Shown here piece after piece: positions 34,398 through 46,310 of a stretch of DNA of 64,000 nucleotides (positions are counted from its first letter, which is position 1; every line of letters starts with the position of its first letter). The stretch comes from Cystobasidiopsis lactophilus (Eukaryota > Basidiomycota > Agaricostilbomycetes > Agaricostilbales > Chionosphaeraceae), in assembly GCA_001599975.1 (NCBI GenBank), contig BCIO01000003.1:1978677-2042676 (forward strand). The letters run 5' to 3'. The position numbers and the translations under genes were made by a program. The notes beneath the pieces were generated by a model. The model saw only the letters and a program-made list of their open reading frames with translations, ran no database searches and was not told where the DNA came from.

Positions 34398-37144
34398 ATG
34401 AGCGGTCCTAAGATGTCGATGCAAGCCAAGTTGGCGAGCTGGCGGCAGTCCAAAGGTGCGTGTGCTGGCCTGGCGAGCGACAGTCCAAGCTGGCCATTTG
34501 TTTATGCCGCTGCTCGAGCAGGCCAACCCGTCTTGGACGAGCAGCAACTGATCCGCGACATGCTCTACATCCTACAAGGCATCGATGGCAAGCTCGTCAA
34601 GCTCGCGCCGACCCCCAAAGCAGCGCCGCCGCACCTCGAAAACAACGCGCTCTCAGCAGAAGGCATTATTGTCGCCGAGGTGCGTGGCTGCCTCTCCTTC
34701 ACGACATCCAGGTCATCACTAAGGACGTTTGCGCGGTTTGCACAGACAGCGCAGGTCACCCAGCCCACTAAGGACTTGCTGCACCGGCTCGCAGAGCTGG
34801 GCTACCTCTACCGCTCCATCTCAACCGCCATTGCTGCTTCTAAAGACCCGACCAACCGCATCGGCATGATTGAGCAGAGCCTCTCCCATGCCGTCGCCAA
34901 AGAGCTCACCTCATACTACCGCCTACTGGCCGTGCTCGAGTCCCGCCTGTCCACCACCTCGGATCTGTTGGCCCCTTTTACATTGTCAAAGGACGCAGTG
35001 GTGGACTCTTTGCCGTTGGATCTGAACGGGGACGCGGGTTTGACCTTGCGGAGGCTGGCGGTTTGGACAGAGGACACCAAGTTGAGGATGCGCATGATGG
35101 CTGTTTTGGTCGATGGCTGCACCCGTACGTCTTGGTTCCCCTTCATTCAATTGAATACGCCTGAATTTGGCGATACAGGAGCTCACGGGGGCGCTTTGGT
35201 CTCCCTCATCCACGCCTACACCTCCCACGGCGACCCCTTCATCCGCACTTTCACCGACCAGCTGCTCGAGGAGGTCTCCAAGCCCTTCTTCGTCATCCTT
35301 GCCAAGTGGATCTACGAGGGCGAGCTGCACGACCCCTTCCACGAGTTCTTCGTCGACCTCAACTCGGATCTCAAGAGCGTCCAGTTCGGCAACGCCCAGC
35401 GCAAGCCCGAAGACCTCATCCGCGCCGCTGGCGTCGCCTTGGAGGACCTCAGCTTCGACCAAGATAACTCCAACGAGCACGGCGTGGACGCCCACCAGCT
35501 ATGGGAGAGAAAGTTTGGGTTCAGGAGCGACATGCTGCCCTCTTTCATTTCCGAGAGCTTTGGCCGTAAGGTTAGGCAGTCGCAACTTGATCATTTTCAA
35601 GCCCTCGCTGATCCGTCCACTCCGTGGCCCTGTCAGATCTTCTCCACCGGCAAATCCCTCAACTTCATCAAGTACAGCTGCCACGACTCGGACTGGGTGG
35701 CCACCCGCAACAACCTGTCACACACGGCGACTGGCAAATCGCTGCAATACTCTGACATCGCCGGGCTGGAGCAGACCATCGACCAGGCCTACAACATTGC
35801 GTCCCAGCGCCTGTTCGACATCTTCGTCGACAAGTTCAAGCTCGTGCAGTTCCTCAAGGCTATCAAGGACTACCTGATGCTCGGCAAGGGCGATTTCATC
35901 GAGCTGCTCATGGAGTCCCTCGGCACCTCCCTCGACCGGCCGGCCAACACTCTCTACCGCCACCACCTCACCGCCTGCCTCGAAACGGCCATTCGAGGCT
36001 CCTCTGCTGCCACCGATGCCCCAGACACGTTAAGACGACTGGACGCCCGCATGGCCGAGTCGGAAGCGGAGGACGGCAGCCCCAAGGAAAAGTCGGGCTG
36101 GCAGTCGTTCATGCTCGAGTTCAAGGTCGACGCCCCTTTGGACACCATCTTGAACCCAGACGTCATGGCGGCCTACAACAGACTATTTACTCAGCTTTGG
36201 TCTACTAAGCGGGTCGAGCTGGCGACGGCCAACGCTTGGGCCAAGATCATGATGCACGCCCGGGACTACAACCGGATAGCGGGTGCGTTCCTCATTCTCT
36301 TGGTTATGGGCTAGCCTTACATTGTTTCTGCTCTGCTGCATGCTGCAGACCTCAAGCCCGAATTCCAACAAGCTCGCTTGGCGCTGTCCGAGATGATCCA
36401 CTTTGTCCGGCAGCTGCAATACTTCTACCATCTTGAAGTCATCGAGTGCGCCTGGCAGAACCTGGACACCTTCATCCAAAAAAAGCAGGGGGATCTCGAC
36501 TCGCTCATTGGTGCCCACAGGGACTACTTGGGTCGCCTGACACAGAAGGGGCTGCTGCTTCTCAGCTCGAAGAGCGGGAAAGAGGCAAGCTACTCCCTTT
36601 CACCAAAAACCTCTTCTTACGTGTTTGTATCATAGGAGAGTGTGTTGCGTATGGTGCGAGACACTTTCGAGATCATCCTGGTTTTCATCGAGGCACTCGT
36701 ACGCTTTCCAAATTCATAGTCTGATTTACCGCTGAAGTAGCGTGAAACACAGGAATCGCTGTGCAACTATGCGATGGTCGAGGCCAATCGTCTGGATCTG
36801 ATGAAGGATGCGGCGAGAGTGAGGCTCCACAAACTCCAGGTCGCTTACACCTCTAACTTTGCTTTCAACAGGGCCTGCCAGCGCAAAACCTTCCAGAACC
36901 AGACCCCGAAATCTTGCCCGCCATTCGCCGACGCATCACCAAGTACAGCACCGCTTTCACCGAGGAAGTTACCAAGATCATCTCGCTCCTGGCTACCCAC
37001 AGCGACCTGGACCTCCGCTTCCTATCTGTGCGACTGAATTTCTCCCTCAACTATGTCCTGTGAGCTTCCTAGAAGCTCCTTCTCTGCATGAGCTCGTTTT
37101 TAACGTTCTTGCTTCTTAGGAACAAGCCTCAGCGGAAGAAGTAG
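34398..37144 (+). CDS. SPC98: Gamma-tubulin complex component 3
   Basis: Core subunit of the gamma-tubulin small complex (GCP3/Alp6/Spc98), nucleating microtubules at spindle pole bodies. The grip1 part shows DMLYILQGIDGKLV, LLHRLAELGYLYRSI and YYRLLAVLESRL, then AKWIYEGELHDPFHEFFVD, WERKFGFRSDMLPSFIS, GKSLNFIKYSCHD, LLGKGDFIELLMESL, RPANTLYRHHLTACLETAI and TLRRLDARM. GELxDxxHEFFV and LRRLD favour GCP3 over GCP2. The C-terminal grip2 part follows an intron near 36282 and ends with LDLRFLSVRLNFSLNYVL joined to NKPQRKK. A probable intron in the first 100 codons (from 34456) is not certain. Confidence 0.92.
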
Positions 37145-37589
37145 TTCCTTTTGCCCGCTTGGTTTCAGTTTCATGTACATCTACCCTGCTGACCTCTAAC
37201 GACCGTGTAAAATCAAGTGTACTATCAATCCTTGGACTCCGAGTAGCGTGCGATCTGGCGAGTGGCAGGCGATCGGCTCAAGGAGCAGGACTTGCCACAT
37301 CAGTTCTTGAACACTTCGGGTGGCGGGGAAAGGCCGAGAGGAGGTCCCTCGTGTCATTGAACGTTGTGCCACCCCTGAGAGCCCGGGCATGAACCTTTGA
37401 GATACAAGTAGGACAGGTTTCGCCTTGCTCTGAGGGCGCATCCGAGTACCTTTTGAAAGGGATCCACGTCAACTTCTTCCATCCTTCCCTTCGCTATAAA
37501 CCAGGGCAGGCAGAGGTCAGGAAGTACGTTAGGCTTTGGCTGCGACAGGTGATCAATCGGAGAAAGGGAAGGAGAAAAGCGCTGGGAGC
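37145..37589. other. Convergent 3' spacer
   Basis: About 445 bases between the converging GCP3 and F-box-like genes. No feature is recognised. Confidence 0.45.
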
Positions 37590-40050
37590 TCAGTCGGAAT
37601 CGTTGATGTAGGCGGCGAATTCGCCGAAGTCAGCCTCGCGGGCCTGATCGGCCTGCTTTTTTGCAGAGGCCAGATCGCGGCGAAAACGTTCCAGCCATGG
37701 AGTGATGGACTGGGCACCTCCTCAGCAGCAGCTCCGAAATACGGCGACCACTATCCCACCTTGTCGAAGGCCGAAGCGGCGCGAGTTTTGCGACCTGTGT
37801 GGTAGTCTTTGACCTGCAGGCGATGCGACTCCAAAAGCGAGTCCAACTGAAAAGGTTGTCATTGAGCTAACGACAAGTTAGGATTTTGCGGCGAAGAAAG
37901 ACGTGCGTTATCCAGCCACAACTTGAGCTCTTCCAAGTCCTGGATCTTGGCAAAATCGGTCTTGAGCTGCCATGCATTCGGGTCCTTGAGATCCAGATCC
38001 GGCTTGTCCTTTCCCAGCTGCCCCGGTCTCGTCACGGCAAGGCCCAAGCTTCGTGAGGCAAAAGGGCTCACATGGTTGCGGCGAGTCAAGTCCCACTCTT
38101 TGACATAGTCTGGGCGCTTCGTGGCGTGGTACGGGGCGGATCGTAATGCGCGCAAAAGGTTGGCGGGCAAGGGCGCACAGAAATGAGCCGCCGTCTTGAA
38201 GACTTCCAACGAAATGAAGGAGCAGGTGCCGAAGGCGTCACCGAGATCGTCTCCTCCGAATATGCCATGCTCCAACAAGCACTGCGAGAGCTCTTCGACG
38301 ACATGGCGATCGGTGAATGCATGGCTTTCGGCATCGTCCGCTGAATATCTGTTCTCAAGCTCGTGACCGTGGCCAACGCTCGCGAGGCGGACTAAACTCT
38401 TACTGCGCTAGGAATTTGAGAAGCTTGCTGACAGGCTGAGCGTTTCCCAAGAAGAGGGGCGAAGTCGCCGGCACCTTTTTGTCGCACAAAGGCTTTATGC
38501 AGCAGCTGAAGTCAAAAAAAGCTTTCTTTTCGATCGCTCGAAAGCAGTCATCGAGACCCAATGGCGTCAAGGGGGGTGCTTCGAAAGAGAAGACTCGTTT
38601 GGCGATATCGAACCGGCAGTCGCCGATCAGGTCGAGCAGCTTCTTGCGGATGTGAGGACTGAAGTTCGCTATGCCCACCAGGCGCTCGATCATCCACGGC
38701 TGGCACGCCATTCCGTCAAAGGCGGTTTCGAGTTCGGAGTTGTCGACATCGACGTCGCAGTCTTTGAAAAACTGGAGAATCGTTTCGGTGCGAGGGGCAA
38801 CCAGATCTGCCAGGAGATATCGAATATCTTCGCTTGAAGGTGACACGCCCATTTCGCCGTAAATATCAACAGCAGACTGTCCGGACTCTGCAATACGGTC
38901 TTTGGAAGACACCAGCGCGCGAAGAACCAGGCGGTTGACTGTGGGCACAAGTAAGATATCCGGGTGCTTTTGTGCCAGCAAAACAACAAGCGTCTGGTGG
39001 CTGCTCGACACGCTGTAAGTGAGTGGCGTTGTTTTGATGATGTACTGCGCCAGCACCTCTCTGCCGATCTATCCGTTAAGAATGATCTCGATTGTAGTCA
39101 GGGCTGCCTTACGAGCTGCACAAATGACCGTGCTTCTTTGAGGCCAGAGTCCGAAATATGTTGATCGCATCGCCAACGATTTTGCTTTGGTCCTTGGTCG
39201 GAAAGACGTTGATTGCGCGAAGTTTGTCCACAACACCTTCCAAGAGCGTCAAAGCCAGCTTGTTGTTGATTTCTGAGCTGATCATATCAGTCACATCCCG
39301 GACACGCTGCGCGCGATCGTCGACAGGGAGTGTCGAGTCCGCAAGGACGTTCAGAACGATCCTGTAGAGTTCTGGTTAAAAGAGATGGACTTGTAAGCTG
39401 CTGGACTAACGGCAATCGGACTTAAGGAGCAGCGCACCTTTCTCGTTCACTTGGTAGCCGGCGCTGATCAGCAGCGAGAGCAATCTGTTGTTGTTGGTCT
39501 CGTGAAACGAATCGCAAAGAGGGTCAGCGGAGAAAAGACGAAAGTTGCAGGTGGTGAAGATATTTTCGAGCTGCTTCCACTCCTGGTCTCTCTGAGTCTC
39601 GCGCAGCAAAGTCCAGGTTGTGTCTTCATTGTTGAGCTGGGCGACGATTCGCTGCACGATGCTCCCATCGTCATGGCCTTCACGCGCGTCAAAGTCTCCA
39701 TAGAGGTCGCGGGCCCTTTGCATGAAGATGATGAAGGAGGCCAGGGGAAGCTTGGAGCCCCAGCTTCCAAGCCAAATGGGAGCGATGCCGGATCGAGCTT
39801 GGAAGATGAGCTGGCAGGTATAGCGTGGCAAAATGGCCCGAGAGAGGACCAGGTCAATGGTAGGCTCGTCGCACAGGCGAGGCGACTTGATGAGGCCATA
39901 GAGCAGATCCGAATCCTCGAAATGGGCACGGAGCCAGGCGAATCGGACATGAGGATCGCGGCTGTGGTCGAGGAGAGCCTTCGATGTGGCAGCCAAGGCG
40001 GTGCAATCCTCGCCCTTGTCGAGCAAGACAAAAATCGAAGCCAGCGGGAG
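37590..40050 (-). CDS. Large F-box-like protein
   Basis: Probable substrate adaptor of an SCF ubiquitin ligase, by an F-box-like N-terminus only: HLPLASIFVLLDKGEDCTAL then AATSKALLDHSRDPHVRFAW. The rest is alpha-helical without a recognised repeat (YGLIKSPRLCDEPTIDLVL, QPWMIERLVGIANFSPHI). Splices that keep frame are DC-QLYRIVLNVLADSTL (about 39368-39408), HLCSS-EVLAQYIIKTT (about 39060-39117) and LKFLA-QYSADDAESHAF (around 38346-38401), so the piece with ASRSLGLAVTRPGQ and the end QAREADFGEFAAYINDSD at 37590 belong to the same gene. The first coding exon with the ATG was not found; a stop lies just upstream of the F-box frame, so a short 5' exon is expected near 40060-40300. Confidence 0.65.
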
Positions 40051-41042
40051 GTGGCCAGCTAGTCAAAAGCGAATGGACACTAGCATCCAAATGGAACGAA
40101 TGCGGGACGCCTTGTCACCCGATCAACACGACGCAAAGTCAGTTCGAAGACGGCGTTGGTTTGAAGGGGTAGGGACGAAGTACTTGAGCGCAGATCTCTC
40201 TCCCAATGGCAAGCTGGCCCAAAGGGTCACACTCGACTTAGCGTAGGCCAGCAGATGTTTTGAAGGGCTGCAGGTGCCAGACTCCTTTTGGGAGTGCATG
40301 GCTTTGCAGTGAGATCGGGCACACCGAGAACCAGTGGGAACGCCCAAGCGGCGTAACACGGGTGCGCTAGCTGAAGCTGCCCCGATCAACGAGAACGGGC
40401 AGACAGGAGGTCTTCAGGGGCATTTGGTCGTCCTCGGTCCAGCAGAGCACGCAGCATGACTGGGAAGGCACAGAGCGGCACCACGCTCGGGGAAGGCTCG
40501 ATCTACGTGTAGGCGGCCTTTGGTTCGCAGTGTTCAACAAAAAGGCATGCTAATGCAGTATTGAACAGGCGAAAGGGGCAAACTTAGAGGCATCGACATC
40601 GTCGGGCTCAGAAGACCTGGAAATCGCGCCGCCTCAATCTTACTGCGAGTCGTTCACGACAAGCGGTTACAACCATAAAGTAGATTGGTATCCATCAGAA
40701 GGAGATAAGCAACTTTGCAAAGAGCCTTTTTGGTACGCATAGCCCCGGCAATATTCACACAAGAAGGGGAAGGTCATTTTAGCAGTGCGTTTTCGTGATA
40801 GCGACACTCGGAAGAGAGCCTCCCTAGCATGACTTTGGCCGTTGCAAGAGGGACTGGATCGTAAGACGTGAGAATGATAGCCAGCGACGAAAGATCTGCG
40901 AAGTTCAGACGCGAGTTCAGAAGGTGCCACACTTTCAAGTCCGAGCGCCGAGTCCTCACGCTTTGATCCAAGCGGGGAAACAGAACAGATAGTGCCAAAA
41001 GACGAGCTTCATTCCTCGAAAGGGTGCGACACTAAGAAGCTG
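40051..41042. other. Spacer upstream of the F-box-like gene
   Basis: About 1 kb between two genes on the same strand. It should hold the promoter and a small first exon of the F-box-like gene and the 3' end of the acidic-protein gene. Short frames show no domain. Nothing else is supported. Confidence 0.4.
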
Positions 41043-43690
41043 TCAAAGTTTAGCGATTCGAAATATGTAAACTGCCACACATAATCCGAAAGCAGAAAGG
41101 ATCGGCCACTCACAGCGTTGAACCACAGTCACAAAGCCGCTCTCCGTGCCGCTGTCGTCGTCCGAGTCAAAGCCGCGGGGCGTTTTGCGGGAGATGGAAG
41201 GGGAAGAGCGGTGGGTGGGGGAAGCGAGCGTCTCTTCAAAGTCGTCCAGCTTGGAAGTCGGCACCTGGGGTGAGGAGCGGGTTGGCGGTGACGGGAATTC
41301 CGGGATCAAAGGGGAGTCGACGGGCGTGTGGATGTCATGCAGTTCTTCGTGGATGGATTCGGGGAAAGAGTCGACGCGCGAGCGGGCGTCGATCGGGTGC
41401 ACTGGCGAGTTCTCGAGCGAGGACGCCACTTCTTGCGGCATGTCGGCAGGAAGGTGGGGCGGGGTGGACGGCGCGCAGATATGCTCGCCCAGGTCGGTGA
41501 TGGGTACGGGAATGCCGCAGTCGGCACACTTGACTTTGGGGATGCCGTCGTCCTCTTCCGCTGCCTTTTTGGGAGTTGTAGGCGTAGCTGTAGATACGAT
41601 AGGCGATGCGCTGGCAGAAGGGATCAAAGGCGACGAGGTGGAAAGGTGGAGGTCCTCGAGGTCCTCCTTCTCCTCTTCCTCCTCTTCGCCGCCTAGCACC
41701 TTGGCCGCCGCCGAAGCCCGAGTTGGCGAAGGCGGGCTATTGGAGTCGAAGCCAGCTTTCTGCGCCAGCTGGGGCGTTGCGTCCGGCGTCTTCTCCAGCA
41801 GGTCGTTCATGCCCGTGTCGCCCAGGTCCGCCTCGAGTTCCTGGGGCGGGTTGATCTGGGGCGAGGGCGGGATGGAAGCGGTGGAGATCCTTCGGCCTTT
41901 GGTGGGGCTGGAAGAAGCAGAGGAGAGGCCCCTGGAGAGCGAGCGGGAGCGCACGGGCTCGATGGACCTCGGTGCCAAGTCTTCGTCTTCGAGGCCAGGC
42001 GCGGTCGGGTTCAAAGCGATGTCGGACTCTTCTGTTTCTGGTGCTGTCGAAGTTGGAAAGGGAATCGGCGCGTCGTCGTCGGCCTTGAGGGGTTCTTCTA
42101 CGATCGGCTCTTTAGCAGGCAAAGCGGGAGGCGCAACCTCCTCTTCCTCCTTGAACCCTTCCTCGACGACTGGTTCCGGTGCTGCTTCTTCGACAACTGG
42201 CTCCTGGGCTTCTACTGCTGGCGGCGTGAGATCCGCTGGCGGTGCAGGCTCTTCGACCACCGGCGCTTGCTCGACAACAGCGACCGGCGTCTCTTGCTCT
42301 TCCATGACCGACTCTTCAGCCGGCTCAGCTGAAGCTTCCTCCTCCTCCTCCTTGACCGGTGCTTCCACGATTGGCTCTGGAAGCTCCTCCGGTGCAGCAG
42401 CGGCTGGTGGCGCCACCGCTTCCGGCACCGCTTCCTCCTCCCTTGGCTGTTCGACTTCAGGCGGCGGGACTGCCGTCTCCAACGCCTCTTCCTCTACTGG
42501 CACGGGTGCAGGTTCTTCATCAGCCGCTGGATCTTGGGGCAAAGGCTCGGCGACGGGCGCGAAACCGGGCTGGGAGCCGTGCAGCCGGTCCAACCCTTCT
42601 TGGTCTTGGAGGACCTCGTTCGGGGAGCGGGTCTTGTCGGTCGTCTCCTTCTCGTACGCGTCCAGCTCCTGCTCCGTGGCAGTGGCCATCTCCTCGTCCG
42701 TCTTCTCCTCCCCCTCCGCCGACGGCAGTGAAGGCTGGGAAGCTAAGGACTGGGACAAAGGAGAGGGCTGGGTGTAAGACGAGGGCAGGTCGCCGGCCAG
42801 GCTCTGGGAATCGACGGGCGTGCGCACGTCGGCGTCGCGCACGGAGATGGGCGTTTGTTGGCCCGTCTCGACAATCATGGAATCCGGTTCCGCCGTGTTC
42901 CCGCCGTAGGACGAGGGGTCGGTCAAGGGCGCTTCGGAAATGGAGAGGTGGTCGAGGTCCCCGGCCAAGGAGGAGGGCGTGGAGCCTATGGAGGAGCCGG
43001 TTTCCACTTGCAAGCTGGACACGGAGCCGGGCGTGCGCAGGAGGGAGGGCTCCGCGGCGGTGCTGGAGAGCAGGTCGTGCGTCAATGCATACCCTCGCAG
43101 ACCTGTGAAGCCAAAAACCCGGTCTGAGCACTTGGACGCAGAAGACGTGCTTAAGGTTAGGGGAGCGGCGCACCTCCAGCGGACGACTCGGAGGGCCCTC
43201 GTGAGTGCGCAGCCTTGGACGAGGAGGACAGGGAGGCATTGGACGAGGCGGACCTGAGCAGCGTCGTGGTCGGCGGCTGGGTTGGGAGGAAGGACGAGGG
43301 GGCGGCAGAGGCGACTCGGTTCCTATCCCCTGCGACCCGCGAGCCGGGTGAGGCGCCTAGACCTTGGCCGAAAGCGGCTTTGGGAGCCAAGGGCTCGCTG
43401 TCCTCGCGTTCCTGTGCGCGTAGCCAAGAACACTAAGCCAGTGGCTGGGACGAGCATGAAGTATGGGCAACGCACAAAGTTGTCGCGCCGTTTCTTGAGC
43501 TCGCCAGCTTGGAGGACAGTAGGGGCTTGCTTGGCAGTCGACGACGACGCCGCTGTGAGTCCAACAGAGAACGTTAGACCAAAGTCATGCGAGATCTAAT
43601 GGGCGACCGAGGACGCACCTTGCAAGCGGGCAATGCGCTCCTTGAGCGTTAATCCAGGCGTGTCCCTGTAGACGCGACTGCTCTAAAGAA
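41043..43690 (-). CDS. Acidic Pro/Glu-rich protein with CxxC-HxC motif
   Basis: Not recognised. 5' exons read YRDTPGLTLKERIARLQ and STAKQAPTVLQAGELKKRRD; then a region rich in Ser, and about 250 residues of Pro/Glu/Val/Ala repeats of the type EEPAPVPVEEEA and VVEEAAPEPVVEE, strongly acidic and disordered. Toward the end, VKCADCGIPVPITDLGEHIC gives a CxxC...HxC pattern that could bind zinc; similar single motifs occur in fungal LIM/paxillin-like proteins, a weak hint. The last intron (41072-41113, 42 nt) is stop-free and in frame: retained, it adds a hydrophobic stretch near the C-terminus. The start codon was not located and may lie above 43690. Confidence 0.6.
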
Positions 43691-43699
43691 ACATCCTAG

Positions 43700-44523
43700 G
43701 ATGTAAGGCGACGAGTGAACCTACATTCGTGCACTTCGACTTCTGAGCAGATGGCCAGCGCAGACCAAGGCTTGTTCGCGCTCGGTCACTCGCTCTCTTC
43801 GCTGGTTGTTTGTGGTTGTTCGACTTTACACTCATTCAACGCTTGTAGCCGTCCACCCCAACTCGCTGCTCGCCTTCGCTGTTGGGCTTTGGGGAACGAA
43901 GGGCCGAGCATTGATCGTTCCCGTTTGGATTCACTCGCAAGTTGGCCGCTCTCCTTCATCAGTTTAAGTGCTGATGTTGCAAAATGGACGATTGCAGACT
44001 ACAAGCAAGCGACGACAAGGCTGAAGCTTGTGGACGCTGTGGGCACGGCAACGCAAGACCTTGTCAAGCTGTCAACTTGGGCTTGATTGTCAAAGGCAGG
44101 TCCTGGTCCTTTCCCTACCAGTCCCAGTGGCTGATGTGACTTTGAGCTGACCTGCAGTCGCAAGAGGATTCAGCGCCCGGACCGGTCAGGCGTCCTTGCT
44201 TCGAAGGGACAAGGCTTCAAGTGGTGCATCCTCGCCTTCGGTCTACTGCAAGTCCGGTTGCCCTTCCTCTAATCAGTGCATCGCTGATACTTTAGTGCGA
44301 CATCTTTCAGTCTTTTACACCCGAAGGGGAACGCCCACCCTCTGATTCGAAGAGACGGCCAGGCTTGGGGACTCGGCTTCCTCACCTTTAATCAATTGCA
44401 AGTGCTCTTTCCTTTACCTCATCAGCTTCAAGCTGATGTAGCGAACGGAGCCTTGCAGACGAAATTGCCCAGCGCCTTAAGGGAAGATAAGCCCTCGGAC
44501 AGCTCGAGCTCACCACCACCACC
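43700..44523. promoter_or_regulatory. 5' region of AP-2 mu gene with repeated intron-like ends
   Basis: No protein-coding gene is seen. The region has a three-copy diverged repeat (listed separately). Each copy has a Py-rich run, ATCAG, 7-8 bases, CTGAT, 22-26 bases and CAG, which is what an intron 3' end with a branch site looks like. It is therefore probably transcribed as a spliced 5' leader of the AP-2 mu gene, or contains alternative acceptors. Confidence 0.45.
43897..44458 (+). repeat. Diverged three-copy repeat, about 100-110 bases each
   Basis: Copies lie at about 43897-43997, 44201-44310 and 44347-44458. Copies 2 and 3 align over their length at an offset of 146-150 bases. Shared landmarks are CGAAG, TGCAAGT (CGCAAGT in copy 1), a CCTTCCTC-like run, ATCAG (43958, 44272, 44421), CTGAT (43971, 44284, 44433) and a closing CAG. 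Copies 1 and 3 share a GATGTTGCAAAATGG-like block before TTGCAGAC. Identity looks moderate, roughly 60 percent by eye, so the duplication is old. Confidence 0.6.
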
Positions 44524-46186
44524 ATGATTTCGGCTTTCTTCATGTGCGTCCGCGGTGTCCCCTTTATGTGCTCATCAAAGCTCATGGCCAAATCGCCCGC
44601 CGCACAGCCTCAACTTAAAAGGCGAAGTCCTCATCTCCCGGCTCTACCGCACAGACGTGCGCCGCTCCGTGGCCGACATCTTTCGCATCCACGTCGTCTC
44701 CAACCCGGACGTGCGCTCCCCCATCATCACCTTGGGCTCCACCTCCTTCTTCCACGTCCGCCACCAAAACCTCTACCTCGTCGCCGTCACCAAGACCAAC
44801 GTGTCCGCCGCGCTGGTGTTCGAGTTTTGCTACCGCGTCATCCAGATTGGGAGGTCCTACTTTGGCAAGCTGGACGAGGAGAATGTGAAGAACAACTTTG
44901 TGCTCATTTACGAACTGCTCGATGGTGAGGCTCGCAATACATTGATGAGCGTCGTTCCTTGTGGACTCATCGAGGGTTGTGTTCGTCTTCACAGAGATCC
45001 TCGACTTTGGCTACCCGCAAAACTCAGAGGCCGACACGCTGAAGATGTACATCACTACAGAAGGCGTCAAGTCGGAGCAGGCAGTGGTCAGTGGCCTCTC
45101 ACTTCCTTTGATCAGCTCAAGTCTGATGCTAAAAGTGGTGGCATGACAGAGGGAGGACTCGTCCAAGATCACGATCCAAGCGACAGGCGCGACCTCGTGG
45201 CGCAAGTCGGACGTCAAGTACCGCAAGAACGAGGCCTTCGTGGACGTCATCGAGACCGTCAACCTGCTCATGTCCAACAAGGGCACCGTCCTCCGCGCCG
45301 ACGTCGACGGGCAGATCCTCATGCGCGCCTACCTCTCCGGCACCCCTGAGTGCAAGTTTGGCCTCAACGACAAGCTCGTGCTGGACCGCAAAGCCGCTTC
45401 AGCGGGCGGTTCGCAGTCATTAAATCGGAAGTCGACATTAGCGGCCGTGTCGGGCGCGGACGAGTCGACGGCGGTCGAGCTGGACGACTGCCAGTTCCAC
45501 CAGTGCGTCAAGCTCAACAAGTTCGACTCGGACCGCACCATCTCCTTCATCCCGCCGGACGGCGAGTTCGAGCTCATGCGCTACCGCACCACCACCAACG
45601 TCAACCTGCCCTTTCGGGTGACGCCGATCGTGGAGGAGATTGGCAAATCCTCGGTCGAGTACTCGATCACCATCAAGGCCAACTTTGACGCCAAGCTGTC
45701 CGCCAACAATGTCGTCCTCAAGATCCCCACCCCGCTCAACACGACCAAGGTGGACTGCAAAGTGCCGGTGGGCAAGGCGAAGTACGTGGCCGCTGAGAAC
45801 CATATCCTATGGAAGTGAGTTGGCGCTCTCACCTTTGAGCACCTTTGAACGTGTACTCAATCGAAGTTCGACTCTGCTCACAGAATCCCTCGGTTTCAAG
45901 GCATGTCCGACTCGACCTTGACAGCAGTCGCCTCCCTCTCGTCCACCACGCACCGCAAAGCCTGGTCGAGGCCGCCGATCAACGTCGACTTCCAAGTGCT
46001 CATGTTCACCTCGTCCGGCTTGCTCGTCCGCTTCTTGAAGGTGTTCGAGAAGAGCAACTACCAGAGCGTCAAGTGGGTCCGCTACCTCACCAGGGCCAAC
46101 GGGAGCTACCAGATTGTGCGTTGCCCTTCCTTTCTCTGCTCGTTTGCTTGCGGCTCAGTCGGCGAGTGCTTACACAGAGATTCTAA
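44524..46186 (+). CDS. APM4: AP-2 complex subunit mu
   Basis: Medium chain of the plasma membrane clathrin adaptor AP-2, binding cargo sorting signals. Exon 1 (44524-44543) splices to give MISAFFILNLKGEVLISRLY, matching the known N-terminus. The longin part has [36 protein letters not shown] and KMYITTEGVKSE; the mu-homology domain has SSKITIQATGATSWRKSDV, YRKNEAFVDVIETVNLLMS, LSGTPECKFGLNDK, DDCQFHQCVKLNKFDSDR, ISFIPPDGEFELMRYRTT and [29 protein letters not shown] and TSWRKSDVKYRKNE favour AP-2 over AP-1. It ends VKWVRYLTRANGSYQIRF. Five or more short introns. Confidence 0.95.
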
Positions 46187-46310
46187 TGGGGACACTCGGC
46201 AACGGGATGAACGAACACTTTATGAACTTTACTTTTGTAAAATTGTACAGCCCGGGAGGCGTGCTAGCTCTACACTTGGCCCCGAGATTGGCCGTGGAAT
46301 GTCCATGGTT

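Noticed and set aside
41146-42777. 543-codon Ser/Gly-rich open frame on the plus strand
   Set aside because: It is antisense to the Pro/Glu-rich gene; Ser/Thr/Gly runs are what the complement of GAA/GCC/CCT-rich codons gives. No domain and no own splice pattern.
42520-43239. Arg/Pro-rich open frame on the minus strand
   Set aside because: Another frame of the same acidic-protein exon; high GC keeps frames open.
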